Of a stretch of DNA of 33,599 nt, positions 7,916 through 14,905 are shown piece by piece. How positions within the stretch are numbered: position 1 is the stretch's first letter; each line of letters begins with the position of its first letter. Position numbers and translations under genes: made by a program. Under the pieces are notes generated by a model. It worked only from the letters and a program-made list of their open reading frames with translations, was not told the origin of the DNA and made no database searches. The stretch is from Mediterranea sp. (in: CFB group bacteria) (GTDB taxonomy: Bacteria; Bacteroidota; Bacteroidia; Bacteroidales; Bacteroidaceae): the NCBI GenBank assembly GCA_031261785.1, contig JAISIZ010000089.1, forward strand, positions 1-33,599, read 5' to 3'.

Positions 7916-8368
7916 ATGGAAGAACAAATTAAACGAGCGGTGAGGGATCTCAACATCGTCTACATATTTTTTTGGCTGATGCCCGCCGCGCTGCTGGCGG
8001 CGGCCGAGCTGGATCTGTTGCCCGTGGGGACGATGGCGGACGACAAGCGCGCCACCTACTATTTCGAGACTGTCTGTATCCTGCTCACGGCGGCCTTCGT
8101 CCCCCTCTCGCTGAAGATCTTCAGCCTGGCACTCAAGCGGAAGATCGACAAGATGAGCATCGAGCAAGCGTTGTCGCGCTACGTGCGGTGGAGCGTGGTG
8201 AGGCTGGCCATGCTGGAATTGGTGGTGGTGGTGAGCCTGCTCTGCTACTACCTCACGCAGGGCAACACGGGCAACCTGTGCATGCTGATAGGGCTGGCCG
8301 CCTCCTTCTTCTGCCTTCCGGGCGAGAAGAGGCTGCGTGCGGAGCTTCATATTGACAAAGACGGATAA
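7916..8368 (+). CDS. Small four-helix membrane protein of unknown function
   Basis: A 150-residue protein with four hydrophobic segments: YIFFWLMPAALLAAAELDLL, TVCILLTAAFVPLSLKIFSL, MLELVVVVSLLCYYLT and CMLIGLAASFFCLP. It ends in a charged tail, GEKRLRAELHIDKDG. I do not recognise a named family; similar uncharacterised membrane proteins are found between recR and a GNAT gene in Bacteroidales. A TTG two codons upstream (7910) is possible, but the ATG at 7916 is preferred. It is 66 nt downstream of recR and 23 nt upstream of the acetyltransferase, so co-transcription is likely. Confidence 0.7.
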   Translation: MEEQIKRAVRDLNIVYIFFWLMPAALLAAAELDLLPVGTMADDKRATYYFETVCILLTAAFVPLSLKIFSLALKRKIDKMSIEQALSRYVRWSVVRLAMLELVVVVSLLCYYLTQGNTGNLCMLIGLAASFFCLPGEKRLRAELHIDKDG

Positions 8369-8391
8369 CCAAAGAAAAAAAGGAAACAGAG

Positions 8392-8925
8392 ATGAAACAT
8401 ACCTATTTAATCAACGAACGCATCTACCTCCGCGCCGTGGAGCCGGAGGACTTGGCCGTGCTCTACGAAGTGGAGAACGACGTCAACTTATGGGACATCA
8501 GCAACTTCACCGTGCCTTACTCGCGCTACGTGTTGCGGCAGTATATCGAAAACTCGCAGTGCGACGTCTTCGCCGACAAGCAGCTGCGCCTGATGATCAC
8601 ACGCAAGGAGGACAACTTAGTGCTGGGCACCATCGACATCACCGATTTCTCGCCCATCCATCGGCGCGGCGAGCTGGGACTCGCCATCCGACGCGACTGT
8701 CGGGGACAGAACTACGGCACCGACGCCCTTGTGCTGCTGTGCGACTACGCCTTCGACTACCTGCGCATGGAACAGCTCTATGCCCACATCGCGGCCGACA
8801 ACACGCCTTGCGTCAACCTGTTCTACGCTTGCGGTTTCGCCAATAGCGGATTGCTGAAGAACTGGATACAGGTAGAAGGTACGTTCAAGGACGCCATCGT
8901 CTTTCAGAAGCTGAGCGGCTGGTGA
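8392..8925 (+). CDS. GNAT-family N-acetyltransferase (RimJ/RimL-like)
   Basis: A 177-residue protein. The N-terminal INERIYLRAVEPEDLAVLYEVEN is the typical opening of the RimJ/RimL/SpeG branch. Motif A is seen as GELGLAIRRDCRGQNYGTDA (acetyl-CoA pyrophosphate loop R-x-x-G-Q-x-Y-G, residues ~98-117), and motif B as YAFDYLRMEQLYAHIAADNT followed by FYACGF. Such enzymes acetylate protein N-termini, polyamines or small molecules; the acceptor cannot be told. It is last in the recR run and convergent with yqgE. Confidence 0.85.
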   Translation: MKHTYLINERIYLRAVEPEDLAVLYEVENDVNLWDISNFTVPYSRYVLRQYIENSQCDVFADKQLRLMITRKEDNLVLGTIDITDFSPIHRRGELGLAIRRDCRGQNYGTDALVLLCDYAFDYLRMEQLYAHIAADNTPCVNLFYACGFANSGLLKNWIQVEGTFKDAIVFQKLSGW

Positions 8926-8962
8926 GGGCGCGGCAGCCCGCCTCGCGAGGGCCGGGACCCCG

Positions 8963-9556
8963 TCAGTTCAGTATGGGCATCAGCGGAAAACGCGACCAGG
9001 CTTCGTACTTGGTGCCCATGGCTCGCATGGCGCGCTTCCACATCTCGTCGGTGTGGGCGTCGTCCATCAGGTATGCCTTCTCTTCCTCGGACACGAGCCA
9101 CGTGTTTCCCTTGATTTCTTCGCTGAGTTGCTCGCCGTTCCATCCGGAATAGCCGAGGAAGAAGCGAATGTGGTTGCTCACCTGATTCCCGCTCAGGACG
9201 TACTGCTTGATGGCGTCGAAGTCGCCGTTGAGGTACAGCCCCTTCCGGATACGTATGGCATCTTTTACGTGGGGGAGGGTGTGGAGGAAAAACAGGGTAT
9301 CGTTGCCCATGGGGCCACCTCGGTACAGCGGGATCTCGGGCGCTTCGGCGAAGTCGGGAAGCAGATCGTTCAGAGGCACGGATATTTCCTTGTTGATGAC
9401 CAAGCCCATGCTTCCCTCTTCCGTGTGGTCAATGATCAGGATCACGGATCTACCGAATGTGGCGTCGAGCAGGAAAGGTTCCGAGATGAGGATCTTCCCT
9501 CTCGAAGGGGATGCTTCATTCGATCGAATCTTAAATATGTTAGTGTTTTTATTCAC
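8963..9556 (-). CDS. YqgE/AlgH family protein (UPF0301)
   Basis: A 197-residue protein with the family signature [20 protein letters not shown], then [20 protein letters not shown] near the N-terminus and the conserved [20 protein letters not shown] later (about residues 132-151). The family has a known compact fold but no agreed molecular function; AlgH in Pseudomonas was linked to alginate regulation. It lies downstream of the minus-strand aminotransferase gene but is separated from it by a strong hairpin (9572-9607), so it may be independently transcribed. Confidence 0.92.
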   Translation of the reverse strand: MNKNTNIFKIRSNEASPSRGKILISEPFLLDATFGRSVILIIDHTEEGSMGLVINKEISVPLNDLLPDFAEAPEIPLYRGGPMGNDTLFFLHTLPHVKDAIRIRKGLYLNGDFDAIKQYVLSGNQVSNHIRFFLGYSGWNGEQLSEEIKGNTWLVSEEEKAYLMDDAHTDEMWKRAMRAMGTKYEAWSRFPLMPILN

Positions 9557-9571
9557 GGCTCTAAATTATGC

Positions 9572-9607
9572 AAATAAGCGGAATAACGAATGCTATTCCG
9601 CTTATTT
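9572..9607. terminator. Perfect 14-bp hairpin terminator
   Basis: AAATAAGCGGAATA (9572-9585) and TATTCCGCTTATTT (9594-9607) pair exactly around 8 nt. An eight-T run follows on the plus strand. On the minus strand, the direction of the aminotransferase transcript, only TTATTT follows. It probably ends the aminotransferase message before yqgE. Confidence 0.7.
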
Positions 9608-9651
9608 TTTTTGTTTCGCCCCTCTTTTTGGTGATATGTATGCCGAAAAGG

Positions 9652-10968
9652 TTATTTTATGGGGTTGTTTTCGGCGAATATCGCCAGTCGTTCGTCCAAT
9701 TGGTCGTATTGGTGCTCCTTGATGAAGGAGGTGCAGGCGCGCAGCCCGTCCTGGTCGCTTCCGGTGGTTTCCAGCGAGATGGCGCTCACTCCGTAGTACA
9801 TCAGTTCGCGGGCCAGCTCGCCGCCCGTCAGCCCCGGGTATCCGATGGTGAAGTAGAAGCCGTCGCCCACGGGCTGGTCGAGGTCCTTGTCGTACACGAT
9901 GTGGAAGCCATGGCGCAGGAAGATGGCCTTCAGTCGCCGGGCGCGCTCACCATACACCCGTATCTCGTCGAGGAAGCGATACTCCCCGTCGTTGGCGGCT
10001 TTCAGCATGGCGGCCATGGCGAATTGGGCCGAGTGACTGGTGCCCGAGGAGAGGGCGTAGAGCACGCGGTGGATGAAGACGGTGCCGAAAGTTCCTCCGC
10101 CGTACCGCCTCGTCAGTCCGGGATAGGCCCTGTGGTACAGCTTGTCGGAGATACAGCTCACGCCGATGCGCTGTCCGGCGTAGCTGAACGCCTTGGAGCC
10201 GGAGATGAGGAGTACGTAGTGGTCGGCGTAGCGGGCCACCGTGGGTTGGAACGGGGGTTGGAACGGTTGGCCCAGGTCTTGGCGGAAGTCCATGGCGAAG
10301 TAGGCCAGGTCTTCCAGCACGATGGCGTCGTAGCGCGTGGCCAGTTCGCCGATGATGCGCAACTCCTCGTCGCTGAGGCAGATCCAGCTCGGGTTGTTGG
10401 GGTTGGAGTAGACGATGGCGGCTATGTTGCCTTGCCTGAAGTAGCTCTCGAGCTTCTCCCTCAGCTTCTCGCCCCGGTAGTGGTACACGTCGAAGGTTTC
10501 GTATTTGTGCCCCATCACCACCAGTTGTTGTTTCTGGACGGGGAACCCCGGGTCGATGAAGAGGATGGTGTCCTTGCGCTCGTCGCATTGGCAGCAGGTG
10601 AGGAAGGAGGTGAAGGTGCCCTGCATGGAGCCGGCCACGGGCACGCATCCCTCGGGGCTGAGGTCGGTGTCGATGAATGCCTTGATGAACCGCGACGCCT
10701 CCCGCTTCAGCTCGGGCAGCCCGTTGATGTCGGGGTAGAGGCTGGCTACCCCTTGGCGCAGCGCCTTCACTTCGGCCTCTACGCCCACGGCGGAGGGGGG
10801 AAGTCCGGGCACGCCCATCTCCATCTTGATGAACTCCACGCCCGATGCCGTCTCGGCTCGCTCGGCGATGGCTTTTACCTCGCGAATGGTAGCCTTGGCG
10901 AAGTTGGCGATTTGAAACTCTTCGATAGCTTCGTCGATCAATCGTCTTTGGATAGGTGTATTTTTCAT
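9652..10968 (-). CDS. PLP-dependent aminotransferase, class I/II
   Basis: A 438-residue fold-type I aminotransferase. The substrate-binding N-terminal part includes GVPGLPPSAVGVEAEVKALR, where the usual aminotransferase G-x-P-x-x-P segment lies. YSNPNNPSW (~residue 200) is the conserved N-P pair, LEDLAYFAMDF carries the PLP-pyridine Asp and Tyr, and SGSKAFSYAGQRIG contains the Schiff-base Lys and phosphate-binding Arg. The donor and acceptor are not clear. It is divergent from the tRNA-Asp/aromatic region but has no demonstrated link to it. The frame extends to 11043, but the ATG at 10968 sits after a plausible promoter and gives a typical N-terminus. Confidence 0.88.
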   Translation of the reverse strand: MKNTPIQRRLIDEAIEEFQIANFAKATIREVKAIAERAETASGVEFIKMEMGVPGLPPSAVGVEAEVKALRQGVASLYPDINGLPELKREASRFIKAFIDTDLSPEGCVPVAGSMQGTFTSFLTCCQCDERKDTILFIDPGFPVQKQQLVVMGHKYETFDVYHYRGEKLREKLESYFRQGNIAAIVYSNPNNPSWICLSDEELRIIGELATRYDAIVLEDLAYFAMDFRQDLGQPFQPPFQPTVARYADHYVLLISGSKAFSYAGQRIGVSCISDKLYHRAYPGLTRRYGGGTFGTVFIHRVLYALSSGTSHSAQFAMAAMLKAANDGEYRFLDEIRVYGERARRLKAIFLRHGFHIVYDKDLDQPVGDGFYFTIGYPGLTGGELARELMYYGVSAISLETTGSDQDGLRACTSFIKEHQYDQLDERLAIFAENNPIK

Positions 10969-11000
10969 TCTGTTCCTTGTTTTATATAGAATATGACGCG

Positions 11001-11008
11001 CAAATGTA
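11001..11008 (-). promoter_or_regulatory. -7 box for the aminotransferase gene
   Basis: TACATTTG on the minus strand (11008-11001) matches TAnnTTTG and lies 33 nt before the ATG. No good TTG is present 19-22 nt upstream, so this is only a half-site. Confidence 0.4.
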
Positions 11009-11061
11009 CGTGATAATTCGTTCGCTACCGAACTTTTTTGCAAAAAAGATAGGGCAACCTA

Positions 11062-11091
11062 TTGCCGGTTCCAAAAAAACACCTACCTTTG
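11062..11091 (+). promoter_or_regulatory. Promoter of tRNA-Asp
   Basis: TTG (11062-11064), a 19-nt spacer and TACCTTTG (11084-11091) form a near-consensus Bacteroidetes sigma-ABfr type promoter. It lies 41 nt upstream of the tRNA. Confidence 0.8.
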
Positions 11092-11132
11092 CACCCGCAA
11101 TCAGGAAAGATGCCGATTGCGAAGGACATTCC

Positions 11133-11206
11133 GGTGCGTTAGTTCAGTTGGTTAGAATACATGCCTGTCACGCATGGGGTCACGGGTTCGAGTCCCGTAC
11201 GCACCG
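11133..11206 (+). tRNA. tRNA-Asp (anticodon GTC)
   Basis: The cloverleaf has acceptor GGTGCGT/ACGCACC, anticodon stem CATGC/GCATG with loop CTGTCAC (anticodon GTC) and T stem ACGGG/CCCGT with TTCGAGT. The discriminator is G. The next bases are CGA, so the CCA end is not encoded. Confidence 0.97.
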
Positions 11207-11239
11207 CGAAGCCGCTTCCAACGAAGCGACAAACCAAAC

Positions 11240-11277
11240 AAAAAAGCCTGTAGAATCAACATTCTACGGGCTTTTTT
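11240..11277 (+). terminator. Rho-independent terminator of tRNA-Asp
   Basis: AGCCTGTAGAAT pairs with ATTCTACGGGCT (one G-T wobble) around a CAAC loop. It is preceded by A5 and followed by T6, and lies about 35 nt past the tRNA. Confidence 0.88.
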
Positions 11278-11414
11278 GCGTTTGGACGGTGACAACCGAA
11301 AGTCACCAGACCTTCTCTCGGGGAGACACTCCGCTGGGGTGCTTACTTTATGAGGCTTCGCTTGCTCCGCGAGCGTGAAACGTTTAAAAAACCAATAAAA
11401 AGTTTGCTTTTCGC

Positions 11415-11443
11415 TTGCGTCTTACGGATTTTTATTACTTTTG
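11415..11443 (+). promoter_or_regulatory. Promoter of the Phe/Tyr biosynthesis operon
   Basis: TTG (11415-11417), an 18-nt spacer and TACTTTTG (11436-11443) fit the Bacteroidetes pattern. Transcription would begin near 11450, about 13 nt before the leader-peptide ATG and ~210 nt before pheA, leaving room for the leader and attenuator. Confidence 0.7.
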
Positions 11444-11462
11444 CCCCGAATTAGAAAGAATA

Positions 11463-11558
11463 ATGCAACTTATGAGTGCTTCTGTCTTTACATACGGCTT
11501 CTATTATTACTTTTACTTTAGCCAGAAAGTAGAGCGGGAGTCTGTATGCGTCAAGTGA
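11463..11558 (+). CDS. Phe/Tyr-rich leader peptide of the aromatic operon attenuator
   Basis: A 31-codon frame runs from ATG 11463 to TGA 11556. It encodes MQLMSASVFTYGFYYYFYF followed by SQKVERESVCVK. Eleven residues (9-19) include four Phe and five Tyr, giving an almost uninterrupted run of the two end products of the operon. This is the hallmark of a ribosome-stalling leader peptide: when charged tRNA-Phe or tRNA-Tyr is scarce the ribosome halts in codons 9-19. The peptide itself need have no other function. An internal ATG at 11472 could also start it. The tail codons GAG CGG GAG (11532-11540) supply the sequence able to pair with the terminator (see attenuator). Confidence 0.85.
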   Translation: MQLMSASVFTYGFYYYFYFSQKVERESVCVK

Positions 11559-11599
11559 CAGTGACACTTAAAGACTGATAAGAGAAAATAGAAACAAAC

Positions 11600-11642
11600 A
11601 AGGATCCCGCCCCTGCATGTAGAGGAACGGGATCCTTTTTTT
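11600..11642 (+). terminator. Attenuator terminator before pheA, with candidate antiterminator
   Basis: AAGGATCCCG (11600-11609) and CGGGATCCTT (11628-11637) form a 10-bp stem running into seven T's (11636-11642), a strong intrinsic terminator 21 nt before the pheA ATG. The left arm contains TCCCGC (11605-11610), which is complementary to GCGGGA (11534-11539) in the leader-peptide tail, with further partial pairing of AG with CT beyond it. A ribosome stalled at the Phe/Tyr codons would leave 11534-11539 free to form this antiterminator. A ribosome reaching the stop codon would tend to mask it, so the terminator forms. The model is inferred from sequence; the terminator itself is directly visible. 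Confidence 0.85.
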
Positions 11643-11662
11643 ATGTGATATACGGAAAAAGA

Positions 11663-12517
11663 ATGAAAAGAATAGCCATTCAAGGAACGCTCGGCTCGTA
11701 CCACGACATCGCCGCGCGCAAATACTTCGACGGGGAGGAGACGGAGCTGATCTGCTGCGCCGACTTCGACGACGTGTTCGAGGCGGTCCGACGCGACAGC
11801 CAGGTCATCGGCATGCTGGCCATCGAGAATACCATAGCGGGTAGCCTGCTGCGCAACAACGAGCTGCTGCGGCAGAGCGACACGCGCATCATTGGGGAGT
11901 ACAAGTTGCGCATCGCGCACTGTTTCGTCTGCCTGCCCGACGACGGGTGGGACGACATCGGCGAGGTGCACTCGCACCCCATCGCGCTGATGCAATGCCG
12001 CGACTTCCTCGGTCGCCATCCCCGACTGAAGGTGGTGGAGAGCGAGGATACGGCCCTCAGCGCCGAGGTGATACGCCGCGACAACCTGCGCGGACACGCC
12101 GCCATCTGCTCGCGGGCGGCGGCCGAGCTGTACGGCATGAAGGTGCTGGAGGAAGGCATAGAGACGAACAAGCATAACTTCACGCGGTTTCTCGTCGTGG
12201 CCGATCCCTGGCGGGCCGACGAGCTGAGGCAGGAACACCAGGGAGGTAGGGGACTGAACAAGGCCAACATCGTGTTCACCCTGCCGCACACCGAGGGAAG
12301 CCTCTCGCAGGTGCTCTCCATACTGTCGTTCTACCGCATCAACCTGACGAAGATACAGTCGCTCCCCATCATCGGGCGCGAGTGGGAGTACCAGTTCTAC
12401 GTCGACGTCACGTTCGACGACTACCTGCGCTATCGGCAGTCGATCGTCGCCATCACCCCACTGACCAAGGAACTTAAAATATTAGGAGAATATGCGGAAG
12501 GAAAATCAAGCTTATAA
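11663..12517 (+). CDS. pheA: Prephenate dehydratase (monofunctional PheA)
   Basis: A 284-residue protein. The catalytic domain starts KRIAIQGTLGSYHDIAARKY and includes ENTIAGSLLRNNELL and the conserved THNFTRF-like motif, here KHNFTRFLVV (~residues 171-180), whose Thr is catalytic. A C-terminal ACT domain (NIVFTLPHTEGSLSQVLSIL ... ITKIQS-like TKIQSLPI) gives feedback control by phenylalanine. The enzyme converts prephenate to phenylpyruvate. No chorismate mutase domain is fused here; that activity is on the third gene of the operon. The ATG at 11663 was chosen because an in-frame upstream start at 11645 would lie against the attenuator T-run. It overlaps the next gene by 26 nt. Confidence 0.95.
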   Translation: MKRIAIQGTLGSYHDIAARKYFDGEETELICCADFDDVFEAVRRDSQVIGMLAIENTIAGSLLRNNELLRQSDTRIIGEYKLRIAHCFVCLPDDGWDDIGEVHSHPIALMQCRDFLGRHPRLKVVESEDTALSAEVIRRDNLRGHAAICSRAAAELYGMKVLEEGIETNKHNFTRFLVVADPWRADELRQEHQGGRGLNKANIVFTLPHTEGSLSQVLSILSFYRINLTKIQSLPIIGREWEYQFYVDVTFDDYLRYRQSIVAITPLTKELKILGEYAEGKSSL

Positions 12518-13676
12518 CGTGTCGCCCGCCGACCGGCTGGGCGGCGTGAGCGAATACTACTTCTCGAGGAAGCTGAAGGAAGTGGCACGCATGAACGCCG
12601 AGGGAATGGATGTCATCAGCCTCGGCATCGGAAGCCCCGACATGCCGCCGTCGGGGCGCGCCATCGAGACGCTCTGCCAGGCGGCGCGCGACGCCGACGG
12701 GCACGGCTACCAGCCTTACGTAGGCATCGACGAGCTGCGGCAGGCCTTCGCCCGCTGGTACAAGCGGTGGTACGGCGTGGAGCTGGACCCGCGGACGGAG
12801 ATCCAGCCTCTCATCGGCTCCAAGGAGGGCATCTTGCACGTCACGCTGGCGTTCGTCAACCCCGGCGAGCAGGTGCTGGTACCCAATCCCGGCTACCCCA
12901 CCTATACCTCGCTCAGCAGGCTGCTCGGTGCCGAGGTGGTGAGCTACGACTTGCTCTCCGCCGACGGCTGGGCGCCCGACTTCGACGCCCTGGAGCGGAT
13001 GGACCTGAGCCGCGTGAAGCTGATGTGGACCAACTATCCCAACATGCCCACCGGGGCCAACGCCACGCGGGAGCTGTACGAACGGCTGGTCGACTTCGCC
13101 CGCCGCAAAGGCATCGTGGTGGTGAACGACAACCCTTACAGCTTCATCCTCAACGACCATCCGCTGAGCATCCTCAGCGTCGACGGGGCGAAGGAGTGCT
13201 GCGTCGAACTCAACTCCATGAGCAAGAGCCATAACATGCCGGGATGGCGCATAGGCATGCTCGCCTCCAACGCCGAATTCGTGCAGTGGGTGCTCAAGGT
13301 GAAGAGCAACATCGACAGCGGCATGTTCCGCGCCATGCAGCTGGCCGCCGCCGAGGCGCTCGAGGCCGACGAAGAATGGTACGACGGCAACAATCGCGTG
13401 TATCGCGGACGCCGACGGCTGGCGGGCGCGATCATGGACGCCCTGGGCTGCACGTACGACGACCGGCAGGTGGGCATGTTCCTCTGGGGAAAGATCCCCG
13501 ACAGCTGCGCCGACGTAGAGGAACTCACCGAGCGCGTGCTACACCAGGCGCGGGTGTTCGTCACTCCCGGTTTCATCTTCGGCACGGGTGGAGCGCGCTA
13601 TATCCGCCTCTCGCTCTGCTGCAAGGACGAGCGGCTGGCCGAGGCGCTGGAGAGGATAAAGAGAATAAACGCGTAA
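12492..13676 (+). CDS. Aromatic-pathway aminotransferase, class I (PLP-dependent)
   Basis: A 394-residue fold-type I aminotransferase of the LL-diaminopimelate/aspartate aminotransferase-like group. Features are ISLGIGSPDMPPS near residue 45, YPNMPTGA (~180) with the conserved Asn-Pro region altered to N-M-P-T-G, VVNDNPYSFI (~210) with the PLP Asp and Tyr, and NSMSKSHNMPGWRIGML (~245) with the Schiff-base Lys. In this operon it most likely transaminates phenylpyruvate and 4-hydroxyphenylpyruvate to Phe and Tyr. Alternatively it could act on prephenate itself to make arogenate; sequence alone does not decide. The start overlaps pheA by 26 nt, which implies coupled translation. Confidence 0.88.
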   Translation: MRKENQAYNVSPADRLGGVSEYYFSRKLKEVARMNAEGMDVISLGIGSPDMPPSGRAIETLCQAARDADGHGYQPYVGIDELRQAFARWYKRWYGVELDPRTEIQPLIGSKEGILHVTLAFVNPGEQVLVPNPGYPTYTSLSRLLGAEVVSYDLLSADGWAPDFDALERMDLSRVKLMWTNYPNMPTGANATRELYERLVDFARRKGIVVVNDNPYSFILNDHPLSILSVDGAKECCVELNSMSKSHNMPGWRIGMLASNAEFVQWVLKVKSNIDSGMFRAMQLAAAEALEADEEWYDGNNRVYRGRRRLAGAIMDALGCTYDDRQVGMFLWGKIPDSCADVEELTERVLHQARVFVTPGFIFGTGGARYIRLSLCCKDERLAEALERIKRINA

Positions 13677-13705
13677 TATTGTCAAATAGAAAAACAGAAA
13701 AAGAT

Positions 13706-14767
13706 ATGGAACTCGAATCAATTTTACTGCCGGGCGTAGAGCCGCGGCGACCTGTCGTCATCGCCGGCCCGTGCAGCGCCGAGACCGAAGAGCAAGTGAT
13801 GGACACCGCCCGGCAACTGGCAGGCAGGGGCATCAAGATCTATCGTGCCGGCATCTGGAAACCACGCACCAAGCCAGGCGGCTTCGAGGGCGTGGGCGTG
13901 GAAGGCCTGGCCTGGCTCAAGGAGGTGAAACGGGAGACGGGCATGTACGTCTCCACCGAGGTGGCTACCGCCAAGCACGTGTACGAATGCTTGAAGGCGG
14001 GCATCGACATCCTCTGGATCGGCGCGCGAACCACCGCCAACCCCTTTGCCGTGCAGGAGATCGCCGACGCGCTGCGTGGCGTGGACATACCCGTGCTGGT
14101 GAAGAACCCCGTCAACCCCGACCTCGACCTGTGGATCGGGGCGCTCGAGCGCATCAACAACGCCGGGCTGAAACGCCTCGGCGCCATACACCGCGGCTTC
14201 AGCAGCTACGACAAGAAGATATACCGCAACCTGCCCCAATGGCACATCCCTATCGAGCTGCGCCGCCGATTGCCCCAGCTGCCCATCGTCTGCGACCCCA
14301 GCCACATCGGCGGAAAGCGCGAACTCATCGCGCCCATCAGCCAGCAGGCCATGGACCTCAACTTCGACGGACTCATCGTGGAGAGCCATTGCAACCCTGA
14401 CTGCGCCTGGAGCGACGCCGCGCAGCAGGTGACCCCCGACGTGCTCGACTACATCATCAACCTCCTGGTGATCCGCAACGAGAGGCAGACCACCGAGAAT
14501 CTCGCCCAGCTGCGTAAGCAGATCGACGAGTGCGACGACAACATCATCCAGGAACTCGCCAAGCGTATGCGTATCTCCCGTGAGATAGGCACCTACAAGA
14601 AGGAGCACGGCATGACCGTGCTCCAGGCCGGACGCTACAACGAGATCCTCGAGAAACGGGGAGCCGAAGGCGAGCAGTGCGGCATGGCCGCCGACTTCAT
14701 GAAGCAGATCTTCGAGGCCATACACGAGGAATCGGTGAGGCAACAGATGGAAATTATAAATAAGTGA
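13706..14767 (+). CDS. Bifunctional DAHP synthase / chorismate mutase (C-terminal fusion)
   Basis: A 353-residue fusion. Residues ~1-260 are a short type I-beta DAHP synthase (PVVIAGPCSAETEEQV, IYRAGIWKPRTKPGGFEG, VKNPVNPDLDLWIGALERI, CDPSHIGGKRELI), condensing PEP and erythrose-4-phosphate. Residues ~265-353 are an AroQ chorismate mutase (LAQLRKQIDECDDNIIQELAKR ... REIGTYKKEHG). This architecture is known from Bacteroidetes such as Prevotella, where the mutase domain also mediates allosteric control by prephenate. It supplies both the entry step and the branch-point step to this operon. The ATG at 13706 is 29 nt after the aminotransferase stop. The frame is open far upstream, but only as a shadow of that gene. 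The TGA stop lies inside the downstream heptamer repeat. Confidence 0.95.
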   Translation: MELESILLPGVEPRRPVVIAGPCSAETEEQVMDTARQLAGRGIKIYRAGIWKPRTKPGGFEGVGVEGLAWLKEVKRETGMYVSTEVATAKHVYECLKAGIDILWIGARTTANPFAVQEIADALRGVDIPVLVKNPVNPDLDLWIGALERINNAGLKRLGAIHRGFSSYDKKIYRNLPQWHIPIELRRRLPQLPIVCDPSHIGGKRELIAPISQQAMDLNFDGLIVESHCNPDCAWSDAAQQVTPDVLDYIINLLVIRNERQTTENLAQLRKQIDECDDNIIQELAKRMRISREIGTYKKEHGMTVLQAGRYNEILEKRGAEGEQCGMAADFMKQIFEAIHEESVRQQMEIINK

Positions 14768-14904
14768 TTAGTGGTTAGTGATAAGTGATTAGCCCGTGCA
14801 CCGTGGAGACGTGGCGTGCCGTGTCTCACCGTTCCCTGACCAATCACTAATCACTACTCACTAATCACTAATCACTACTCACTTATCACTACTCACTAAT
14901 CACT
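14763..14904. repeat. Heptamer inverted-repeat array between DAHPS-CM and tyrA
   Basis: Four tandem 7-mers (AGTGATT, AGTGGTT, AGTGATA, AGTGATT; 14763-14790) lie on the left. Nine tandem copies of the complementary 7-mer (AATCACT with ACTCACT and TATCACT variants; 14842-14904) lie on the right, with 51 nt of GC-rich sequence between. The arms can form several registers of a long hairpin. The left arm contains the stop codon of DAHPS-CM, and the right arm ends one base before the tyrA ATG, covering its translation-initiation region. Confidence 0.92.
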
Positions 14905-14905
14905 A

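Noticed and set aside
11288-11307. Riboswitch-like fold between tRNA-Asp and the aromatic promoter
   Set aside because: Only a 6-bp hairpin (GGTGAC/GTCACC) is visible, and it lies upstream of the operon promoter.
13724-14743. 339-residue minus-strand frame opposite DAHPS-CM
   Set aside because: His/Val/Gly-rich shadow of the plus-strand gene with clear family motifs.
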